Below are positions 21,649 to 30,174 of a stretch of 64,000 bases of DNA, piece after piece. Source of the stretch: Aquabacterium sp. (GTDB lineage: Bacteria; Pseudomonadota; Gammaproteobacteria; Burkholderiales; Burkholderiaceae_C); contig NZ_JACPYU010000016.1 of NCBI RefSeq assembly GCF_016195855.1, positions 434,001-498,000 of the forward strand. The letters are read 5' to 3'. Made by a program: the position numbers and the translations under genes. Position 1 is the stretch's first letter. Every line of letters begins with the position of its first letter. The notes below the pieces were generated by a model. The model had not been told where the DNA came from. It searched no databases and saw only the letters and a list, made by a program, of their open reading frames with translations.

Positions 21649-22356
21649 TCAAGCTCCTGCCTTTTCAGTGATGGTGCGCTTCTCGATGCGCTTTTCCGGC
21701 GTCGCGTTGAGCACGATGCGGTGCACATAGATGCCCGGCAGGTGAACCGAGTCAGGGTCGAAGGTCCCGGTCTCGACGATTTCTTCCACTTCCACCACCG
21801 TGATCTTGCCGGCCATGGCCGCGGCCGGGTTGAAGTTGCGTGCCGTGCGGCGGAAGATCAGGTTGCCGGACTTGTCTGCCTTGTAGGCCTTGACCAGCGC
21901 GACCTCGGGCAACAAGGCCCGCTCCATCACATAGACCTCGCCGTCGAACTCGCGGGTTTCCTTGCCTTCGGCCACGATGGTGCCGACACCGGTCTTGGTG
22001 AAGAAGGCGGGGATGCCTGCGCCACCGGCGCGCAGCTTCTCGGCCAGCGTGCCCTGGGGTGTGAACTCCAGCTCCAGCTCGCCGGCCAGGTACTGGCGCT
22101 CGAACTCCTTGTTCTCGCCCACATAGCTGGAGATCATCTTCTTGATCTGACGCGTGTTGAGCAGCTTGCCCAGGCCGAAGCCATCCACACCGGCGTTGTT
22201 CGAGATCACCGTGAGGTTCTTCACGCCCGTTGCCTGCAAGGCATCGATCAGCGCTTCAGGGATGCCACAGAGGCCAAAGCCCCCGACCGCGAGCAACTGC
22301 CCGTCTTTCACAATCCCAGCCAGCGCGCTGGCGGCGTCGGGATAGACCTTGTTCAT
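21649..22356 (-). CDS. scoA: 3-oxoacid CoA-transferase subunit A
   Basis: Alpha subunit of the CoA-transferase. It begins M-N-K-V-Y and has [16 protein letters not shown], the glycine-rich CoA-binding signature, followed by V-I-S-N-N-A-G, and later G-x-G-I-P-A-F-F-T and [10 protein letters not shown]. At 235 residues it is full length. It heads the scoA-scoB operon on the minus strand. Confidence 0.93.
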   Translation of the reverse strand: MNKVYPDAASALAGIVKDGQLLAVGGFGLCGIPEALIDALQATGVKNLTVISNNAGVDGFGLGKLLNTRQIKKMISSYVGENKEFERQYLAGELELEFTPQGTLAEKLRAGGAGIPAFFTKTGVGTIVAEGKETREFDGEVYVMERALLPEVALVKAYKADKSGNLIFRRTARNFNPAAAMAGKITVVEVEEIVETGTFDPDSVHLPGIYVHRIVLNATPEKRIEKRTITEKAGA

Positions 22357-22599
22357 CCAATCACTCCTTGGCTACAGGGGTTCATCAATGCGGCTTTCGC
22401 TGCACTGCAACATGGAAAGCGTACACCGGGTCGCCGTCAAAAATCCAGCGTTTTGAATGAAAAAGACACGCCAGCATGTGCATGACGTGTCCTGGTGACG
22501 CCTTGAAGGCGTGGGCTGTGGTTTCAGTGCTGACCTGGCCTGCCGACATGGGCAGGCCGATGCACCAATCCAGTGATCGCGAAGCCGCTTCTTCCCTGC

Positions 22600-23067
22600 T
22601 CACTTGCCCGGCAAGGCGCGCGGGGCGTCCGTGCCCGGCAGGGCCGGTGTGCCCTTCAATGCGCGAATGGGTTCGGGCAGCGGCACAGGGCGCCCATCCA
22701 CATTGCTCACCCAGACCAGGGTGGCGCCACCGGCGGCGTAGGGTGAGCCGGGCTCGTCCGCACGTTCGATGGTCACGTAGGTGTCGATGCTGGTGCGCCC
22801 CGGGTCGGCCACATACAGCTTGGCAACGAGGTTGCCCGGGAAGACGAGGGGGCGATAGAAGTTGAAGAAGGCATTGGCGATCACCGGGCCTTCCTTGTCG
22901 CCCCCGACGGCGCCATTGATGGCTTCGATCCAGGACACGCGAGCCTGCTCCATGTACTTGAAGTAGACGGTGTTGTTGACGTGGCCGAGCGCGTCCATGT
23001 CGCCCCACATGATGGGCAAGGACAACTCGTGGACGAGGATCTTGTGTTCCGGGATGTCTAAACGCAT
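22600..23067 (-). CDS. 4HBT hotdog-fold acyl-CoA thioesterase
   Basis: Predicted thioesterase of the 4-hydroxybenzoyl-CoA thioesterase / YbgC type. The N-terminal W-G-D-M-D-A-L-G-H-V-N-N-x-x-Y-F-K-Y-M-E-Q-A-R is the hotdog active-site motif with catalytic Asp. It continues with N-F-Y-R-P-L-x-F-P-G-N-L and a T-L-V-W-V strand. Length is 155 residues with a Pro/Ala-rich tail. It sits near scoAB and an SDR on the same strand, suggesting a fatty-acid or ketoacid CoA role, though a terminator separates it from the SDR. Confidence 0.85.
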   Translation of the reverse strand: MRLDIPEHKILVHELSLPIMWGDMDALGHVNNTVYFKYMEQARVSWIEAINGAVGGDKEGPVIANAFFNFYRPLVFPGNLVAKLYVADPGRTSIDTYVTIERADEPGSPYAAGGATLVWVSNVDGRPVPLPEPIRALKGTPALPGTDAPRALPGK

Positions 23068-23082
23068 GGTGTCAACGGCATG

Positions 23083-23132
23083 AAAAAGCCCGCAAGGGCG
23101 TCACAAAGGGTCTGTGATGCCAGATGCGGGCT
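23083..23132 (-). terminator. Terminator after the SDR gene
   Basis: On the minus strand an eight-base stem (23125-23132 with 23087-23094) with a 30-base loop is followed directly by five T. It lies 54 bases past the SDR stop and just before the thioesterase start. Confidence 0.65.
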
Positions 23133-23185
23133 GCGCGCTTGAATTCAAGTCGGGTATGGGCCCGACCCTGCTTGATCATGGTGCG

Positions 23186-23971
23186 TCAGGCGGCCACCAT
23201 GCCATCGTCGGCAGAGATGATGGCACCATTGATGAAGTCGCTCTGGGCCGCACACAGGCTCACCAGCATGGCATCCAGGTCCTTGGGTTGGCCCACGCGC
23301 TTGCGCGGCAGCATGCTGACCAGCTTCTTGCCTGCTTCGGTGTTCCAGTGGTGGTGGTTGATCTCGGTGTCGATGTAGCCAGGGCAGATGGCATTGGTCG
23401 TGATGCCAAAGCGCCCCCACTCGGCGGCCATCACCTTGGTCATGTGGACCACGGCAGCCTTGCTCATGCAGTACACCCCGATCTGCGGCATGGTGCGCAA
23501 GCCCGCAGCCGAGGCGATGTTCACGATGCGGCCACCGGTGAAGGTACCGGGCGCCGAACCCTGGGCGCGAGCCAGCATGCGCTTGGCCACTTCCTGGGCC
23601 ACGAAGAAGGCGCCGCGGGTGTTGGTGTCAAAGATGAAGTCATAGCTGTCTTCACTGACATCGATCAGGCGCTCGGTGGTGCTGACGCCCGAGTTGTTGA
23701 TCAGGATGTCGATGGCGCCGACTTCGGTCTCGGCGTGGGCCACGGCAGACTTGATGGACGCCACATCGGTCACGTCCAGCCCGACCACATGGGCATCACC
23801 GCCATAGGCCTCGATCTCGGAGCGCAGGGTCTTGAGCCGCTCGACACGGCGACCTGCCAGGACCACGGCGGCACCGGCCTTGGCCAGCGTGTGAGCAAAC
23901 TGGGTGCCCAGGCCACTGGAGGCGCCGGTGATCAGGGCCACGCGGCCCGACAGGTCGATGGTGTAACTCAT
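23186..23971 (-). CDS. Short-chain dehydrogenase/reductase
   Basis: Classical SDR of 261 residues. The cofactor motif T-G-A-S-S-G-L-G is at residues 15-22, N-N-S-G in the core, and the catalytic Ser in N-I-A-S-A-A-G with Y-C-M-S-K completing the Ser-Tyr-Lys triad. An arginine pair (G-R-R-V-E-R) after the second strand suggests NADP(H) preference. P-G-Y-I-D-T-E-I-N follows the active site. It resembles beta-oxidation or 3-oxoacyl reductases of the FabG type, but the substrate cannot be named. Confidence 0.85.
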   Translation of the reverse strand: MSYTIDLSGRVALITGASSGLGTQFAHTLAKAGAAVVLAGRRVERLKTLRSEIEAYGGDAHVVGLDVTDVASIKSAVAHAETEVGAIDILINNSGVSTTERLIDVSEDSYDFIFDTNTRGAFFVAQEVAKRMLARAQGSAPGTFTGGRIVNIASAAGLRTMPQIGVYCMSKAAVVHMTKVMAAEWGRFGITTNAICPGYIDTEINHHHWNTEAGKKLVSMLPRKRVGQPKDLDAMLVSLCAAQSDFINGAIISADDGMVAA

Positions 23972-24089
23972 GCAATGTGCTCCTATGCGAGATGCGACAG
24001 CTTTTCGCTGTCAGAAACGGCTGTGACCTTAGCACGACGTCCCCCGTCGAATCCCTTTTGTTGCGGGAGAGACCACAGTCAATCTTGAT

Positions 24090-24107
24090 CCCCCGTATTA
24101 GCGGGGG
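24090..24107. promoter_or_regulatory. Hairpin/operator-like dyad upstream of the ETF-QO gene
   Basis: Perfect six-base inverted repeat CCCCCG / CGGGGG around a six-base AT-rich loop, in the 250-base gap between the divergent SDR and ETF-QO genes. It could be an operator or the end of an upstream transcript; no T-tract follows. Confidence 0.35.
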
Positions 24108-24222
24108 AATTATCGAACGGTCGTGCTATTTTTTGTCAGAATATGGGCTCGGCCTCGACTTAGAATCGCGGACTTCATTAAAAACAACTGAACCCTGTTT
24201 TGTCCGAACAGAAGGAATCACG

Positions 24223-25908
24223 ATGACGCCCCAGGAAATCCTTGAGCAGTTTGGCCCCCGCGAGTCGATGGAATACGACGTTGTGATCGTCGGCGCCGGC
24301 CCTGCAGGTCTGTCCACTGCCATCCGCCTGAAGCAACTGGCCGAGAAGGCCGGCAAGGAAATCAACGTCGTCGTGCTCGAAAAGGGCTCAGAACCTGGCG
24401 CGCACATCCTGTCCGGCGCCGTGATGGACCCACGCTCGATCACCGAGCTCTTCCCCAACTGGAAGGAACTGGGCGCACCGCTGAACCAGCCTGTGACCGG
24501 CGACGAAGTCTTCGTGCTGACCGAAGGCGGCCAGATCAAGACGCCTGACGCGCTGGTGCCCAACTGCATGCACAACGATGGCAACTACGTTGTGAGCCTG
24601 AGCGACGTGACCCGTTGGCTGGCGCAGCAGGCTGAAGGCCTGGGTGTGGAAATCTTCCCAGGTTTTGCTGCGGCCGAAGTGCTGTACGACGACAACGGTG
24701 CCGTCAAAGGTGTGGCCACCGGCAACATGGGCATCGACAAGACGGGCGAGCCCACAGCTGACTTCCAGCTGGGTATGGAACTGCTCGGCAAGTACACCAT
24801 CTTTGCAGAAGGTGCACGCGGCCATCTGGGCAAGCAGTTGATCGCCAAGTTCAAGCTGGATGACGGCAAGGCCCCGCAAAGCTACGGCATCGGCATCAAG
24901 GAACTGTGGGAAATCGATCCCGCCAAGGCCAAGCCAGGCCTGGTCGTTCACACCGGTGGCTGGCCCATGGACACCGAGACCTTCGGTGGTGGTTTCCTAT
25001 ACCACCTGGCTGACAACAAGGTCACGCTGGGCTTCGTGGTTGGTCTGGACTACAAGAACCCCTGGTTGAGCCCCTTCGAAGAAATGCAGCGCTGGAAGAC
25101 CCACCCGGTCATCAAGCAGTACCTGGAAGGCGCCAAGCGCATCAGCTACGGCGCGCGCGCCATCAACAACGGCGGCCTGCCCAGCCTGCCCAAGACGGTC
25201 TTCAAGGGCGGCGCCCTGGTTGGCTGCGACGCTGGCTACATGAACGCAGCCCGCATCAAGGGTTCGCACGCTGCCATGAAGTCCGGCATGCTGTGCGCTG
25301 AGGCCGTGTTCGAAGCCGTGATGGCAGGCCGTCAGCAAGATGAACTGACCGCCTACCCCGCCTTGTTCGAAAAGAGCTGGCTGCATGACGAGCTCAAGAC
25401 CTCGAAGAACTTCAAGACCTGGTTCAAGAAGGGCTTCTACGTCGGCACGATCATGACGGCCGTCGAGCACTGGCTGCTGCCCCGCCTGGGCATCAAGGAG
25501 GCCCCGTGGACCTTGCGTAACCCCGCACCGGACCACACCTTCCTCAAGCCTGCGGCCACGATGCCCAAGATCGACTACCCCAAGCCCGATGGCAAGATCA
25601 CGTTTGATCGCCTGAGCTCGGTGTTCGTCTCCAACACGAACCACACGGAACACCAGCCCGCTCACCTGACGCTCAAGAACGCGTCGGTGCCCGTACAGAC
25701 CAACCTGGCTCAGTTCGCCGGCCCCGAGTCGCGTTACTGCCCGGCCGGTGTGTACGAGTTCGTGAAGAACGACGACAACAGCGACCGCCTGGTGATCAAC
25801 GCGCAGAACTGCGTGCACTGCAAGACCTGCGACATCAAGGACCCGACCCAGAACATCGTCTGGATCACGCCTGAAGGCGGCGGTGGCCCGAACTACTCGG
25901 GGATGTAA
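24223..25908 (+). CDS. Electron transfer flavoprotein-ubiquinone oxidoreductase
   Basis: Passes electrons from ETF (fatty-acid and amino-acid dehydrogenases) to ubiquinone at the membrane. The N-terminal FAD site V-V-I-V-G-A-G-P-A-G-L-S follows a short leader; G-A-V-M-D-P and E-G-A-R-G-H-L-G are conserved. The C-terminal ferredoxin-like part has R-Y-C-P-A-G-V-Y-E and C-V-H-C-K-T-C-D-I-K-D-P-x-Q-N-I-x-W, giving four cysteines for one 4Fe-4S cluster. ATG at 24223 has AAGGAA upstream; the frame is open 82 codons earlier but lacks similarity. The 561 residues match the family. Confidence 0.95.
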   Translation: MTPQEILEQFGPRESMEYDVVIVGAGPAGLSTAIRLKQLAEKAGKEINVVVLEKGSEPGAHILSGAVMDPRSITELFPNWKELGAPLNQPVTGDEVFVLTEGGQIKTPDALVPNCMHNDGNYVVSLSDVTRWLAQQAEGLGVEIFPGFAAAEVLYDDNGAVKGVATGNMGIDKTGEPTADFQLGMELLGKYTIFAEGARGHLGKQLIAKFKLDDGKAPQSYGIGIKELWEIDPAKAKPGLVVHTGGWPMDTETFGGGFLYHLADNKVTLGFVVGLDYKNPWLSPFEEMQRWKTHPVIKQYLEGAKRISYGARAINNGGLPSLPKTVFKGGALVGCDAGYMNAARIKGSHAAMKSGMLCAEAVFEAVMAGRQQDELTAYPALFEKSWLHDELKTSKNFKTWFKKGFYVGTIMTAVEHWLLPRLGIKEAPWTLRNPAPDHTFLKPAATMPKIDYPKPDGKITFDRLSSVFVSNTNHTEHQPAHLTLKNASVPVQTNLAQFAGPESRYCPAGVYEFVKNDDNSDRLVINAQNCVHCKTCDIKDPTQNIVWITPEGGGGPNYSGM

Positions 25909-25919
25909 GCCCAAGCGAC

Positions 25920-25945
25920 AAGGGAGCCTGCGGGCTCCCTTTTTT
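25920..25945 (+). terminator. Rho-independent terminator after ETF-QO
   Basis: Nine-base stem (25920-25928 with 25933-25941), four-base loop and six T. It lies 12 bases after the stop codon. Confidence 0.9.
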
Positions 25946-25964
25946 GTGTCTGTGGTGATCACCT

Positions 25965-27062
25965 ATGCAAGACGCGCTGTTCCCTGACCCGCCTTCAACG
26001 GCCAGCGAAGTTTCGCTGGCCAAGCCACAAGTGGCACCGAAGGCGAGCGCCAAGGTCAAGGGCGATCTGAAACACGTGCAGGCGGCCCAAGTTCAGGCTG
26101 AGCACATGGCCCTGGCCGCCCGATTGCCGCCCCTTGCAAGGCTGGGTACCTCGTCCTGGAGCTACCCGGGTTGGACTGGCCTGGTGTGGGCTCAGGATGT
26201 GGGCGAGTCATTGCTGTCCCGGCATGGTTTGCCCGCCTACAGCCAGCACCCCTTGATGCGCACGGTCAGTGTCGACCGAGCGTTCTACCGGGCACTGAGT
26301 GTCAGCCAGTACGCCGCCTATGCCGAACAGGTGCCCGATGACTTCCGCTTCATCGTCAAGGCGCCATCGTCCGTTTGTGACGCCTTGGTACGGGATGACA
26401 AAGGGCGGGGGCTTCAACATAACCCGGTGTTTCTGGACGCGGGCCTGGCCGAGCAGGAGTTCATCCGGCCTGCGCTGCATGGCCTGAGGCACAAGGTGGG
26501 TGCCCTGGTGTTCCAGATCAGTCCCCTGCCTCCAGAGTGGCTTCGGCAACGCGACAGGCTGTTGGCGCAACTGCATGCCCTGCTCCGCCCCCTGCCTGCA
26601 CTGCGCCCCACAGCACCCGATGGCGTGATCGCCGTGGAATTTCGTGATGCGGCCATGGTCGCGCCCGAGATCATCCCGGATCTGGTGGCCATGCTGCGCG
26701 ACGTTGGTGCCACCTACTGCCTCGGACTGCATGCCAAGATGCCACCCGTCGAGGCGCAACTGCCCATCCTGCGCAGGCTCTGGCCGGGGCCCTTGGTCTG
26801 CCGCTGGAACTTGCATCGGCGCCATGGAGCCTACGGGTATGAAGACGCGCAGGCCATGTACGCCCCCTTCGATCACATCCAGGATGCTGACGAAGAAACC
26901 CGCCAGACGCTGGCTCGCGTGATCCTGGGCACAACTGGCGCAGGGCTGCCGGCTTATGTCTCGATTAGCAACAAGGCAGAAGGGTGTGCGCCGCTGTCGG
27001 TTGTGGCGCTGGCGCAGGCCATCAGGGATGGACTGCCATCGCCTGCCCGGCCATCGCCTTGA
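25965..27062 (+). CDS. DUF72 (YecE-like) family protein
   Basis: Belongs to the DUF72 family, TIM-barrel-like proteins of unknown biochemical role. After a variable 60-residue N-terminal part comes L-G-T-S-S-W-S-Y-P-G-W, the family opening, then V-D-R-A-F-Y, F-R-F-I-V-K-A-P, G-A-L-V-F-Q-I-S-P-L-P, and V-A-V-E-F-R-D. The C terminus keeps a Y-V-S-I-S-N-K-A-E-G-C-A-P segment. It is convergent with tadA, separated by only three bases. Confidence 0.85.
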   Translation: MQDALFPDPPSTASEVSLAKPQVAPKASAKVKGDLKHVQAAQVQAEHMALAARLPPLARLGTSSWSYPGWTGLVWAQDVGESLLSRHGLPAYSQHPLMRTVSVDRAFYRALSVSQYAAYAEQVPDDFRFIVKAPSSVCDALVRDDKGRGLQHNPVFLDAGLAEQEFIRPALHGLRHKVGALVFQISPLPPEWLRQRDRLLAQLHALLRPLPALRPTAPDGVIAVEFRDAAMVAPEIIPDLVAMLRDVGATYCLGLHAKMPPVEAQLPILRRLWPGPLVCRWNLHRRHGAYGYEDAQAMYAPFDHIQDADEETRQTLARVILGTTGAGLPAYVSISNKAEGCAPLSVVALAQAIRDGLPSPARPSP

Positions 27063-27065
27063 CGG

Positions 27066-27689
<624 letters not shown>

Positions 27690-28298
27690 TCAAGGCTTGG
27701 GCAATGGCGATGCAGGACGCAAAGGCCAGCGTCCCTCTTCAATATAGACGCCTTCGCCCACCACGGAACGGATCAACACGAAATCCTGCGCCCGCCAGGT
27801 AATGGGATCGATGGGCCGCTCCAGCGCCGGCGAGCGACCATAGAACAAGGTCAGATGAGGCGTGAACTGGCGGTGATGCTCTCCGTGCGTCAAACCAGCC
27901 CGCTTCATCATCTGATCCAGATCGGACTGGAATGACATCAACCCTGGTGACGCGGCCCCCAGCAGCACGATCGGCAAGCGCCCTGGTTTGCCCTTGAAGC
28001 TTCCCACCTTGTCGAACGCCACATCAAACGGCGCGGCGGCCATGCGCTGTGCCGCCTGCCTGACAGCACTCAGCGTGCTCGCCGGGATCTCGTCCAGAAA
28101 GTTGCCAACGTGGAACAGCGTTACGTGAAAGCGAGCTGTTCGCGTGGCTTTCACCGCAACGCCTTGCGCTTGCCCCAGGCTCATGGCCAGGGCTTGCGCG
28201 CGCGCTGCGGCGCCTGCATCGGGCATCAAAGCCAGAAACAGGTTGTAGAGCCGCGTTGTCTTGGGCTCGAAACCATCCAGAGACATTTGACCGGACAT
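27690..28298 (-). CDS. thpR: RNA 2',3'-cyclic phosphodiesterase (2'-5' RNA ligase family)
   Basis: Member of the 2H phosphoesterase superfamily. Two H-x-T motifs are visible: H-V-T-L-F at about residue 61 and H-L-T-L-F-Y at about 148, both needed for catalysis. R-L-Y-N-L-F-L-A-L at the N terminus is the usual first strand. Length 202 residues is normal. It is immediately upstream of tadA, and its physiological substrate remains uncertain. Confidence 0.88.
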   Translation of the reverse strand: MSGQMSLDGFEPKTTRLYNLFLALMPDAGAAARAQALAMSLGQAQGVAVKATRTARFHVTLFHVGNFLDEIPASTLSAVRQAAQRMAAAPFDVAFDKVGSFKGKPGRLPIVLLGAASPGLMSFQSDLDQMMKRAGLTHGEHHRQFTPHLTLFYGRSPALERPIDPITWRAQDFVLIRSVVGEGVYIEEGRWPLRPASPLPKP

Positions 28299-28327
28299 GA
28301 GTCAGAAATCCGGGTTGGGACGCTTGC

Positions 28328-28591
28328 TCAGGGCTTGTCGGCGCCTTCGACGCCGCGATCCACCTCGGAGGCCCTGCCCTGCGTCAAGCGGTTCATGTCG
28401 TCCTGAACGCGCTGCTGAACTCGGCGGGCATCGTCAGCGTTATCCACCTTGGGCAGGTCAATGCCGGCGCTGGAGGCGGCAGAGGCCGCAACGCCCGACG
28501 CTCCCTGATGTGTGGCACTCAACTGCTTTCTGGTCAGGACGGCCACGATCAACAAGGCCAACAACAAGGACAACAGGCCCAGCGCTTTCAT
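28328..28591 (-). CDS. Small single-pass membrane or secreted protein, unknown function
   Basis: An 87-residue protein with a hydrophobic N-terminal segment (residues 2-20, L-L-S-L-L-L-A-L-L-I-V-A-V-L) followed by an Ala/Ser-rich linker and a charged C terminus with R-R-V-Q-Q-R-V-Q-D-D-M-N-R-L. I do not recognise the family. It is 29 bases upstream of thpR on the same strand. Before island insertion it would have followed guaA directly. Confidence 0.65.
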   Translation of the reverse strand: MKALGLLSLLLALLIVAVLTRKQLSATHQGASGVAASAASSAGIDLPKVDNADDARRVQQRVQDDMNRLTQGRASEVDRGVEGADKP

Positions 28592-28639
28592 ATGGCACTC
28601 CTATGCAGGTTCACCAGCCCACCCAAAGCAATCGTCCGC

Positions 28640-28672
28640 TTATTCCCACTCGATCATTTCCGGCACCTTGAG
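28640..28672 (-). other. Attachment site: 3' end of guaA, left boundary of the island
   Basis: Read on the minus strand, this segment encodes K-V-P-E-M-I-E-W-E followed by TAA. Bacterial GMP synthases end K-P-P-A-T-I-E-W-E-stop, so the last four codons are a guaA 3' end and the codons before them diverge, as expected where an element's own DNA replaces the original. No guaA reading frame continues to the right. The likely crossover core is 28642-28655. On its left are genes typical of the guaA region; on its right an XRE regulator and an integrase. Confidence 0.75.
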
Positions 28673-28990
28673 AGCCGCATGAACACTAGGTTTTTGAAGT
28701 TCCAAGATTTCTTTCTACCGTCATTTTTACCGACGCTGGAAGGTGGTGATTGCAACGATGGTTGCCGGTCAAACGACAGCCATAACGCGGTTTCTAGTGT
28801 ACACGGCGAGCCTGAAAACTGTGGGGGACAGGAACACCCCTCGGGTTGCAGCTTCCAGCACGTCGGGCATGAGAACCTAGCGGTTGGGGTGCCGCCTTGA
28901 GCCGCGCCAGTCTACAGAAAGAGTCAACATGCCCAGATGATCCTCGGCCACCCACTGCTCGGCGTGCGCATCTGGCAAAGTAGACGCAGT
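28673..28990. other. Non-coding end of the island
   Basis: A 318-base stretch with no convincing gene. It lies between the attachment site and the XRE gene, where integrase arm-binding sites would be expected, but I could not identify clear direct repeats by eye. Confidence 0.4.
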
Positions 28991-29662
28991 TCATTGGGCG
29001 GTGGTCACACGGACTCGCTTTGCAAGCCGCCTCAGGCTTGGGCATAAGGGGACGTTTGCAGGACCTATTTGCGCGACGACCCAATCAAAGTGTGGTTCCC
29101 ATACCTGCAACCCAGACACCTTGCCGTCAAGCTTGCGCGTGTACACCCTGATGCCTAATTGCAACTCCAAGATGACGTATAGGTCACGGATAGGTCCATC
29201 CCCCAACCCGAGCCAGTTACGCAGGTTGAGTGCATCCTGTTCGGCCTGTTGGCGCACATCTCCGGCCAGGATGCTCTTTTCGGCGGGATAGTTGTAGGTC
29301 TTTTGAACACCAAGAATGTTCTCAAGCTCGACCTCCGCCTTGACCAAGTCGTTGAGCAACCTTGCTGCCGTATCTATACATGGTTCGCCAGTTTCAGCGA
29401 GTGTGCGAAACCGAGGTACGAGGTCCACATGGACAGACTCACGACGCAGGATTGAATTGACGGACACGCCGTAGGACCTGCACAGGTCCTGCAGCTCCAT
29501 GAGCTTGGCAGCGCGGTGCCCCTTCTCGATGGCCACCAACGTGGTTCTTGAAAGTCCGGCAGCCTTCGCAGCCACGTCTTGCGTCAGGTTAGCGGTCTCC
29601 CGCGCGCTTCTAAGTCGCTCGCCGAGCTCAAATTGGCTCAGTTCATAGTTCTCTTTAGTCAT
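28991..29662 (-). CDS. XRE-family regulator with apparently truncated ImmA/IrrE-like C terminus
   Basis: Residues 10-68 are a helix-turn-helix of the Cro/C1 type (L-R-S-A-R-E-T-A-N-L-T-Q-D-V-A-A-K-A-G-type repeat, then S-R-T-T-L-V-A-I-E-K-G). Residues 150-200 (L-R-x-W-L-G-L-G-D-G-P-I-R-D-L and L-G-I-R-V-Y-T-R-K-L-D-G-x-V-S-G-L) resemble the beginning of the ImmA/IrrE protease module found in many mobile-element regulators. The protein ends before any H-E-x-x-H zinc motif, so protease function is presumably lost. It may be an island repressor whose C terminus was lost near the boundary. Its start overlaps the end of the next gene upstream. Confidence 0.72.
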   Translation of the reverse strand: MTKENYELSQFELGERLRSARETANLTQDVAAKAAGLSRTTLVAIEKGHRAAKLMELQDLCRSYGVSVNSILRRESVHVDLVPRFRTLAETGEPCIDTAARLLNDLVKAEVELENILGVQKTYNYPAEKSILAGDVRQQAEQDALNLRNWLGLGDGPIRDLYVILELQLGIRVYTRKLDGKVSGLQVWEPHFDWVVAQIGPANVPLCPSLRRLAKRVRVTTAQ

Positions 29663-30093
29663 GATGCACTACTACGTATCCACTGCCTCACGAAAGACCT
29701 CGGTCCAAGGTCCTTCGTGAAGGCTGACCATTCCTTGGCGTGCTGCCGCAGGAGCCGGTCAAGCTTTTGCGACACGCTGACGGGGCTCTCCCCGAGGGAC
29801 TCAGCCAGTTCAAAATTGCTTAGTCGTCTGGTCAGTTGGTAGTCAGACCTACTTTGAAGCCCTGCTAAGTGCTCGAAGTGGAAAACCGGCATCACCAACC
29901 CCATGGCTGCAGAAATGCACAACTGGGACGGATCACCCGTTTCGTTTTTAAGAAAGACCGAGTTGACCGGTGTCGATGCATCCAAGCAAGCACACCGACC
30001 GACAAACCTTTGGGTAGGCGCCGCACCTGTCGTGGTCGCGTGCGGCGCTGAATTCTTGACCACGAACCGATGGGGCGACGGAATCCGTGCCAT
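29659..30093 (-). CDS. Unknown protein, operon partner of the XRE regulator
   Basis: A 144-residue protein; I do not recognise the family. ATG at 30093 is chosen because GGAG lies eight bases upstream; the frame is open a little further. The C-terminal part (F-E-L-A-E-S-L-G-E-S-P-V-S-V-S-Q-K-L-D) could be a helix-turn-helix. Its stop overlaps the XRE gene start by four bases, implying coupled translation. It is divergent from the integrase, 81 bases away, so the pair may regulate integration. Confidence 0.5.
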   Translation of the reverse strand: MARIPSPHRFVVKNSAPHATTTGAAPTQRFVGRCACLDASTPVNSVFLKNETGDPSQLCISAAMGLVMPVFHFEHLAGLQSRSDYQLTRRLSNFELAESLGESPVSVSQKLDRLLRQHAKEWSAFTKDLGPRSFVRQWIRSSAS

Positions 30094-30174
30094 TGGCGAT
30101 CTCCATGAGATTCCACCTTCACTCACGACCAACCCGCTGTTCGGGCGGCGGGCCCTTGACCATGGGCACACATC

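Noticed and set aside
28640-28672. A tRNA gene as the integration target
   Set aside because: No tRNA cloverleaf is visible near the integrase; the sequence fits the end of guaA instead.
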